From NCBI RefSeq assembly GCF_024323335.1, contig NC_066579.1:1143501-1207500 (forward strand): a DNA stretch of 64,000 nt. Direction: 5' to 3'. Below the pieces are notes generated by a model that saw only the letters and a program-made list of their open reading frames with translations, did not search any database and had not been told where the DNA came from. Every line of letters starts with the position of its first letter. Position 1 is the stretch's first letter. The position numbers and the translations under genes are program-made. Source of the DNA: Lathyrus oleraceus (lineage: Eukaryota; Streptophyta; Magnoliopsida; Fabales; Fabaceae). Of the stretch, positions 55,956-64,000 are shown in pieces.

Positions 55956-58325
55956 GTCTTTCATATCACAATATCAAATCATCTCCAACACTACTTATCT
56001 ATAATCTTTCTTTGCCATACTATTTCTCTGCCATACTCAAACTCTGCAACATCAAATTATGTCCCTGTTAGCTATGGATGATGAACACAGAGGAACACTC
56101 GAGAATCTCTCGACATTTGTATGTTATCACTCTCTTTTTACTTATTCCGTTTTTAAGTCTTATACCTTTGTTATCTATGTTTGTATTATGTATTTATTCT
56201 TATTATTGCATTTCTTACTTATTTGTTATTAGGATCCGAAGCGTTTTAGATGCTGTGTACATGAATATGTGTAACACCTCAAAATTTGCCCTCCTCTTCT
56301 TGAGACTAGTTTGACACATTGCATTTCATATTTTAGGGCATTAGACATTGCATTTTGCATCTCATATGAAATGAGAAGGTCATCCTCCAAGGTCTTTTCA
56401 AAAGATGGAGAAGTTACATGATTCAAGCCTGAGGGTCTCTATGAATTGATCATCAACCATCTGAGGGTATGAGCTTCAATTAGGGTTTCTTGATTCTTCA
56501 AAGGTCTTGAGCATCATCTTGTTTGCAAGGATATATTACCATCATCATGGTTCTATCATCATCAAGGGTTTCATAGTTCATTCTCAAGTTCCTTTGGATT
56601 AGGGTTGTGACCTATGGTCAACCCTAATCAATGTCATTCTTCCAACTAGGGTTTCTCAAAGAGATGAGGTATTTTCTTGGGATGAGGATCACCTTATTTT
56701 TATAAGGAGCTTACATGAGCTAGGGTGTCATTTTTGAGCAATTTCCCCAAGTGGTAGAGGCTCAAGTGGATCAAGGCATTTCAAGGTCATTTGAGGACCA
56801 AAAAGTCAACTGTGCAGTCAACTGAGGGCTATGAGGTGGGGAAATGAGTTGAGACACCTTAATCATCTTCAAAAGGGGTCCATTTATCATTCTAAGCATC
56901 CATCTTGAAGATTCAAAGGTCATGGCAAAATTTACCAAAAATGGAAAGTGACCTATAATTCAAAGTTTCCAAATTTGGCAAGTTTTTGGTCCACTTTCAA
57001 CTTGACTTTGCAATATCAAATATGTTTCAAATGGATTTTTGGTGAATATGAAAGTTGTAGATCTTTCTCTCCCCTTTCCAAAAGTCCTAATTCATGTCCA
57101 TATGATGAGTGGTTGAGGAGTTATGGTCATTTGATCACAAGGTGTGCATGGAAATTCAAAATGGCATAACTTTTGATACAAAGCTCCAATTTGGTCCATT
57201 CTTTTTGCAAAATGTTTCTCTTGATCAAGACATCTCAAAATAGCCTTTGCCATGTATGGGAAAAGTGTGTATGCTCATCATTTCTCATGTGTTCATTTTG
57301 GAGGGAATTTCCATAATTCAAATTTGGCTTATGATACAAGCAAATTAACATTTCAAGCATGACCATTGGATGATTTTGAGTAAATTCAAGCCTTGCATGG
57401 GATGTCTGACGTGTAGCATGGCCATAATGAGCTCATTTTGCATTTTTTCAAATCACTTCATATATCATTAATCATGATTAGCCAAGGGAAAATATGATTA
57501 GCATGGTGATTAGCATGGAGTATATAAGCCAAACCCTAAGCCATAACTGCCATAACTAACTTTTGAGATCAAGATTCAAGAAATTCTCTCAACTTTCTCT
57601 CTCTTCGAATTTCATTTTTCTCCACACAAACACCAAAAATTCTTGCATATTCTTGATCATCATCCTTCATTGATCAAGAATCGACCATTGGTTTGAGCAA
57701 TTCAGTCCAGATTCGAGCAGTTCAAGTGCAAACTCATAGCAATGGAAGTTTGAAATTGAGCTAGATCCAGGTAGTTTCAGCTGTTGATTCTTGCACAAAG
57801 CTTCAAGTCAAGTGTAGTGGAGTAGATCTGGAGCTTTTGAGAGCTTGAGGATACGATTTCAACAACTTCCATTTCCAGGTGATCCAAATTCGATCCTCTC
57901 ATTTTGCTATTTTCTTGATATAGATGTGTAGATCTTGTTGCCTAGGTCATGTAGATGTGTTCAGAATTGAAAATGATTAAGTAATGAGCATGTATGATGA
58001 CCTTTCAGTTTAGATCTAGGAAATGTTTTCGCTCGATATGGAAAATTCATGAGGAATTAGTTTGATTTGAATTGATATTTGGATTCCTTGTTGAAAGATG
58101 ATTCGATTGATATAGATTTTGTTCATTTCTGCATTTTTCCACGGCGGCGCCACCGTCTAGCTCGCCTGAGAAGACGACCGGAGCTTAGCTCCGGCGTCTC
58201 TGTAATTGCTAGGGTTTTGCCTTGCTGGATCCACGTGTGTGCTTGCTTGGATGAACGATTGGCCAGGATTTGTTTGACTATGCCATGCGTACAGTTGAAT
58301 GCTGAGTGTGCGTGCCAAATCATTT

Positions 58326-58346
58326 AATGAAACGCATCGTTTCATT
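58326..58346. repeat. Small perfect hairpin in the Ogre-type solo LTR
   Basis: AATGAAACG and CGTTTCATT form 9-bp arms around CAT. It is the counterpart of the hairpin at 4977-4997. Confidence 0.7.
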
Positions 58347-60489
58347 TAGCTGAGTTGTCTGCCATGTGTTTGCCTGTGTGTGAGTTTGATTGGTAGCATT
58401 TGCTTTGACTGTGCCATGCGTGTTTTGACTTGCTGACTGAGCATGCTGACTAATAAATGAAATTGTGCGTTTTGATTGTTTGAATGTGGACCTTAGATCT
58501 TGTTTGCGCGCCTCATCGTGCGGCTGTGGTTTATTCTGATTTTATTTAAATATCTATTTTCCCTCCATTTCATTTAATAATTCAATTGTTTTTGCTTATT
58601 TTGTAAAATGCATAAAAGATAGAAAAATGATCCAAATTAACTCCAATTTTTTTTCATAGATTTGTTTTGATGTCTAGTTTTTTTAGTATTATTTTCATGA
58701 ATTGTTGATGTCTGATTTTTAATGTGTGAATTGTTTGATCCATGCCATGCTATTTTGATATGTTGCATTCAATGCTTTGTGAAATCTTCATCTTTGAGCT
58801 TCTTGATCCAATTTTTTGTGTGCATAATATTCACTCATGATATGAATGTTTGAGCATTGGTTTGGATTTTTTCTCATATGCTATCATTGTTTTTGACACA
58901 TGAAAATGTATGTGACAATTTGTGTCACATTTTTTGCATTCAATTTGTGCATTTTTGATCATCTATCATTTGAACTCTTTTGGATTTGATTTTTTACATA
59001 TTGTTTGTTCATGACATGTGGAACTTGCATAAAAGATTTCAAAGCCATTGCATGCATTTCTGTTTTGATTTGATTTTTCTAATTTGGAAGTTCACTTTGT
59101 GCACATTTTGTGATCATTGCATAGCATAGGCCATTTGAGATATTTTCCTATTGAATTGATGCTGGTCCTTTTGAGGACATTTTGTGACATGTTTGAATGT
59201 GAATTATATGGAAGATTGAGTTCTGTTTTGATCATTTGGTTTGGTTTTGAACATAGTCTTTGTACTAGTGTTTTGTGCATAAACTAACTGTGCTTTGTGT
59301 TTCAGGTTTGGACATTTAGCATTGATGGTTGATTTGTTCTCACTTTGTGAGATGCAAATGATTTGAATTCTAACTTTTGTTTGTTTTGTAGGTTCTAATT
59401 GATGTGCTTGAGTGCATGAGTTCATTTGAGTGCTTGAGCATTGTTCATTGAGTTGTGTAACTGTGAAAGATCCACTGTTTGTTTGTTGGTTTTCTGACTG
59501 AAATATTAACTGGTTAGCTTTTATACAGGTACCTTAGTTGCTTGCTTTTAGCTCTTGCTTGAGCTTTGGATTGTGGTTGATACACCACTTAGGTAGTTAT
59601 CTTCTTACTTCATGTAGTCTGGAAGTCCTGTCACCTTTTTGGCAGGCATTTTGCTGGCAAGTCCTCCTTAAGAGGCTCTGTTTGTGTTTGTTTACAATTG
59701 TGCCAAAGACCTCCAAGATGAGGCATGTGTTACTTGATAAGACCTCCAAGAGTTGAGGAAATTGACGGATAAAAGGGATTAGCAATCAATCCCCCGTTAT
59801 TCAGTGAGTCGTTCATTATGCTCGCACTACGTGCTGATGCTTTTGAACATATACTCAAGATCTTTGTCCAGTGTCTGTCAAGTGGAATAGGATCTCACTT
59901 TCTGGATCCCCACGCTTTCTTTATCATGAGCTCACCCCCGGCCAGGGTTAAGAGCATGAGGTATCATCCTCATTTCCATTTTGATCAGCTTCACCCTAAC
60001 TCTCAATGTTAGTGGTTAAGAGCTACAAATTACCCTTGTACAGTTTGGCTTGTTTGTCGAGGTTGATATGACCCCTCTTGACTAAAGCCTACCCATTGAT
60101 TGGGCCTCTTGTATGGATATAGTGTGTGATGCTTGTTCACTTGTGCTGGTGTGTTTATCCTCTTTCCTCTTCTCATCTCCATTTCTATAGGAGTTGTATG
60201 ATTGATTTCTGAGGAAGCTGAATGCATGTTAGAGACCTCAACTTAGGGATATTGATTGCATGACAAATATTAGGCTCGAGTCTTAGTCTCCATATTAGTT
60301 TGTTGTCTCCTTGGTCTCTGGTTAGGAGAGTGTTTTACCCCTGTTAAGGGGAACTACGCTGCCCTGATTCTCATACCAGATGAGATATGTAGGCAGGAGG
60401 TTGCGAGCAATCTCTCCGGGCACCCTTTTTTTTTGTGTTCACCCTTTCCTTTGTTTCTTTGGTGCGAGTATTTGTTTGTCCCGATTGGG

Positions 60490-60868
60490 CGTGTGTGGTA
60501 TGTTTATACCTTATGGGGTTCATATTGGGATGCATCTTTGGGGTTCATCTTTGAGATTCATTTGGGGTTCACTTGGGGTTCATCTTCGGGGTTCATTTAT
60601 GCTGATTGATATTCATATTGGGGTTCATCCTTGGGGTTCATTTGTGACGTTTGTGATGATTGTTCACTTGGGGTTCATCTTTGGGGTTCATCTTTGGATA
60701 TTTGATTACTTTGTTGGGGTAATCTGATAACCTTTTTCTTCGGTGTTCGCTGGTTAGCGTTTGCTATTGTTTGGAGTCGGATGTAAGTCCATGTATTGGC
60801 ATTCTGTTTCCTTGTTTGTTTTTGTTAGGAGTCAGGTGTAAGTCCATGTATTGGCATTCTGTTTCCTG
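60490..60868 (+). repeat. TTGGGGTTCAT repeats and a 64-bp duplication in the solo LTR
   Basis: From about 60510 to 60700 there are around ten copies of (T)TGGGGTTCAT with variable spacers. A 64-bp unit then occurs twice (near 60774 and 60838): GGAGTCNGGTGTAAGTCC-ATGTATTGGCAT. The second unit is homologous to the 60-bp repeat at 7281. Confidence 0.75.
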
Positions 60869-63603
60869 TTGGGTGTTTCTTTTGACGTCTCAGCGTCTCT
60901 TTTTTGGCGTTTCGTTTCGGCATGCGTTAGCCGAGCTACGAGTGCTCTGATTCTCCTCTGGATAGAGAAGATACGTAGGCATAGGATGCGATATCCTAGC
61001 AAGCATGTCTCCTTTTCCCCGAACTACGTTGACTCTGATGTTTGTTTCTGACAAACTACGTAGGCCCAGGATGCAACATCCTGCCGAGTCCACTCCCTCC
61101 GTCTTCTTTCTCTTCCCCACCTGTTTATTGTTCCAGTTTGTGCAGTTTTTTTGAGCAGTTTATTAGCAACCCTTTTCTTACTCTTTGAGCTATCTTTTGA
61201 GCGTGGATCCCGTCGAGTACGGCGGACGTGAGGGGTGCTAACACCTTCCCTTTGCGTAACCGACTCCCGTACCTTGTAATCTCTGGTCGTAAGACCATTC
61301 TTTTCCCTTTCTTAGGTTAGTCCTGCGCTCCCTTTCCGTCATAGGATGAATAGCATCGGTGGCGGCTCTGTAAACTGTATTTTTTCCGCCAGTTGTTTTT
61401 CGTGTTGCGACAATATGTACCCCACGTTCCTTTAATAGAACCATATATTAGAGGATGTGGATTTGGAAATCTCCTCAACATTATTTCGTACTCGGTGGAC
61501 TGCAAGTTCATTCTTGTTTTGTTGGAGCGGTAGAGACATGAGACCCACACACTTCACCTTCCGATTGATGAGTGTACCGTCACACTTGAGGACATGTACA
61601 TGTTGTTGGGTCTCGGTATAAATGGAAAGGCCGTGAATGATAGAGTTAACCAAGACAACTCTATCTGCAATGAATTATTGGGTGCCCCTTTGTTAGACGA
61701 TGAAACTGAGGGAGACACATCTGGTCAAGCAAGGGGGCAAGGTATAAATTTAAAATACCTTAAACAATATTATGCCAGTATAGTATTGTCCGAAGATTCA
61801 ATCGAGTACGAGAAAATAATTAAAGCTCAGTGTTATATTATGATTTTATTTGGTAATTTTTTGTTTCCAGAAAGTACAGGTAATTCAGTAAATATTATGT
61901 ATTTACCTTTCTTACGCAACATTAATAAGGTAAGCACATATAGTTGGGGTTCAACTGTGTTAGCCCATCTATATAGTGCAATGTGTAAAACTGCAAAAAA
62001 GAATACCTGGGCTTTTTTTTCATGTGTGTATTTGCTACAAACTTGGGGTTGGTCAAGAATGTCGTCGCTCGCCCCGATAAACGAGAACTCGTTCGTGTTC
62101 CCGTTTGCAACTAAGTAAGTCTAACATTTTACCATTTAGTTAATTATATTTTATATTATAATTAACAGTAAATAATAATTTTTACTTTTTTTTATCTAAG
62201 ATGGTCAGTAAGGGGGATGAACTACAATAGGTGTCCCAAACACGTTATTGTAGTCTATCGCAATCTATTGGACCACATTGGACATGACAATGTAATACTC
62301 CTACACAACTATATTTTTATTTAAAAATACTAATCAAATTATTTTTCATCTAATCGTTTCGTGTTGTTTTACAGTTTATCTTGAGGCCATATCTGTGTCT
62401 TGATCATGATGTAAACCATGACGATGCTACAGTTTGGACAGCGAAAACACCGATTATCCGATTCACTACGGTGGAAATGCACCAGAGTGATAGGGTCAAA
62501 CTGCAGTTCGGCATGCTACAACAGATTCCAGAACCTCCCACGTGTTTGGGGAATTGGCATCAAAAAAGGGTTGATGCACAATGGAATTATTCCGAGACTT
62601 TGCAAAAAAGATGTGTCGTCAATTGAGGAATCGACGACAACACATCTTAAACGAACCAGTCATCCATGGTGCAAGACCAACTCAACAATATATGGCATGG
62701 TTTAGATCGGTAACAACTCAACAATTTGTATCTGAGTTGCGGTATTTGATGGATCCACGCCAACTTGCTTCGTCATCGTACGCCCCACAACAATTCCTCA
62801 TCGAACACCAATGTCAACCCACCCAAACCCAACAACCAACCTCACAACATCAACCTACCACATACACACAACAACCAAACACCCAACCTCGCAACCCGTT
62901 CATGCCATCCACCCAACAATCAACCATCCAACGTCGCAATTTATTCATACCACCCACCCAAACACAAAACCAAGAATCAAATCCCGTAACCACAACCGTC
63001 TATAGTCCTGGTGATTCATATGGGTCACTTCATCGTAGCCCCCCACCAATGACCATCCAAACATCTCATCACCATAACACTCAACCATTGTTTAACTATA
63101 GTACGCCCCAGGAACCATTGCTTCGTTTCCAAAACGATTAAATGACCCAATTTGGGCAACTATATTGTCCCCAATCCACCCAACCCCAACGACCTAACTA
63201 CGATGACATGGACACCGAACTCCATTACGGAAGCGCCGTTGGCCAAAGCCCCTCCGGATATTGGGAACAAATGATGACACATCTGTCAAATACCGCTGAA
63301 ACTTCCGCCGGACCTTCCCACCAGCCATCGTTTGATCAGGTTAGCACACAAAGACCTCAAACACCTCAAGAAAATCGTGGGAGACCTCGGAGACAAACTA
63401 ACGCACCTAAATGTGAAACAGATGGACGTTATAATCGGGTCGATCATTAGTTTATTGTCAGTCAAATGTAACCAATTATTACCACATTAGTAAAAAAAAT
63501 ACATTATTCTTTTTATTTAATAAATAAACAAAATTAAAAATTAAAATAATAATAATAATACAAGGGGTGTATGCGTTAGATGAATTGTCGCATACACCAC
63601 ATG

Positions 63604-63791
63604 CAACACTAAGGCGTCAAGGGCTTGGCGCCTCCTCATGAGGGTCAATGCATGCACCAATAGGATTGGCGTCTCCTCATGAGGAGTCCAATGCATGCGT
63701 CAGTGCTATTGACGTCTCCTTTGGTTGCTCAGGGGATGCGCCAGATGAACTGACGCATCATCTTCTAAAAATAATTATTTTTGTATTTTTT
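63604..63791 (-). repeat. Right terminal inverted repeat of the Mutator-like element
   Basis: Inverted counterpart of 52239-52430. It begins after AACACTAAGGCGTC and ends in the T-rich text near 63791. Nearly every block of the left copy is recognisable, with scattered transitions. Confidence 0.85.
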
Positions 63792-64000
63792 TTTAATTAT
63801 TTATTCTTTTTGATTTTTTTTTTGAAAAAATAGTTATTTTAAAAAAAAATCCTATTTATAATCATGAATGTATTGCAATTTATAAAATGTGCAATTATTT
63901 CACCGCTTTTTTGAATAAAATTTAAAATCTCTGTTTTTTCAACCCTTATGAATGCTCTTCTTATTTTTAATCAAACTATTCCTTACTAATTTCTCTTTGA
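63792..64000. other. AT-rich flank, nothing recognised
   Basis: Poly-A/T-rich sequence outside the Mutator-like element. No gene or clear repeat. Confidence 0.6.

Larger units (their letters stand above)
56270..61412 (+). mobile_element. Ogre-type solo LTR, 5.1 kb, inside the PMD gene
   Basis: It starts TGTAACACCTCAAAATTTGCC and ends TGTTTTTCGTGTTGCGACA. A perfect ATATG duplication flanks it (56265-56269 and 61413-61417). It has no second LTR, primer site or internal coding region. Its body resembles the LTR at 3056: similar AGTTGTAGATCTTTCTCTCC text, a TATA-like box at 57521, the AATGAAACG hairpin at 58326 and the GTAAGTCCATGTATTGGCAT unit near 60780. Confidence 0.9.
56059..63450 (+). pseudogene. 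Plant-mobile-domain (PMD/MAIN-like) gene split by a solo LTR
   Basis: Exon 1 (56059-56118) encodes MSLLAMDDEHRGTLENLSTF. A GT-AG intron follows (56119-56232). Exon 2 (56233 onward) is cut at 56269 and resumes at 61418, in frame once the 5-bp duplication is discounted. The PMD core includes YIRGCGFGNLLNI, HLPIDECTVTLEDMYMLLGL, LAHLYSAMCKTAKK and LLQTWGWSRM. Two further introns (62115-62200 and 62292-62374) precede WSVRGMNYNRCPKHVIVVYR and AKTPIIRFTTVEMHQSDRVK. A Gln/Pro/Thr-rich tail follows. Breaks are TAG at 61531-61533 where Trp is expected, a frameshift near 62590, and TAA at 63139-63141. PMD proteins in hosts act in silencing and cell division (MAIN, MAIL1), and PMD genes are known as cargo of mobile elements. 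The role inside this element is not established. Confidence 0.85.
52239..63791. mobile_element. Mutator-like element with transposase, small ORF and plant-mobile-domain gene
   Basis: The ends are inverted repeats of roughly 190 bp rich in GGCGCC. Inside are a plus-strand small ORF (52629-52922), a minus-strand MuDR-type transposase (53045-55410), a 42-bp tandem repeat, and a plus-strand plant-mobile-domain gene (56059-63450). The last is split by a solo LTR (56270-61412). Without that LTR the element is about 6.4 kb. The first two genes are convergent, as mudrA and mudrB are in maize MuDR. Several stops disable transposase and mobile-domain gene, so this copy is not autonomous now. Exact outer ends and the 9-bp target duplication could not be fixed in the AT-rich flanks. 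Confidence 0.8.

Overview
The window is a repeat-dominated stretch of a plant nuclear genome. Very long Ogre-type Ty3/gypsy LTRs, an Athila/Cyclops-type element, a SIRE/Maximus-type copia element and a single-exon legume lectin gene point to a legume, most likely tribe Fabeae (pea, vetch, Lathyrus or lentil). The species is inference. Only one ordinary host gene looks intact: a secreted legume lectin at 26581-27414.

1-21318: The 3' tail and 5.5 kb 3' LTR of an Ogre-type element (1-8540) abut the integrase of a decayed minus-strand Ty3/gypsy (Tekay-like) element. That same integrase is split again by a complete 8.4 kb SIRE-type copia element (8899-17308). The copia element has perfect 5-bp target duplications, equal 1461-bp LTRs and an uninterrupted 1565-codon gag-pol. 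Further right lie a minus-strand LTR piece (19225 to about 20690) and an Athila LTR piece.

21319-29449: An LTR-derived element ends in an inverted copy of its own start (21319-24094). It is followed by unassigned sequence, a small copia solo LTR, a (TA)n tract, the lectin gene and a minus-strand Athila gag remnant.

29450-47475: A minus-strand copia element has its LTR interrupted by an Athila/Cyclops-type element (29750-37566, reverse transcriptase and integrase deleted, env-like region kept). Its pre-integrase domain is interrupted by a 4.2 kb solo LTR with a perfect target duplication (41634-45844).

47476-52238: A CACTA-like non-autonomous element (about 48187-49633) carries a head-to-head inverted duplication of what reads as a fragment of an FDM/IDN2-type gene, a family of RNA-directed DNA methylation factors. 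A 3-ketoacyl-CoA synthase pseudogene fragment and AT-rich repeats follow.

52239-63791: A Mutator-like element has roughly 190-bp terminal inverted repeats. It carries a broken MuDR-type transposase (minus), an intact small ORF convergent with it (plus), and a plant-mobile-domain gene divergent from it (plus). A 5.1 kb solo LTR with a perfect target duplication splits exon 2 of the plant-mobile-domain gene.

No rRNA, functional tRNA, CRISPR or plasmid-type features were seen. All assignments come from reading the sequence and from general knowledge of these families; no database search was run.
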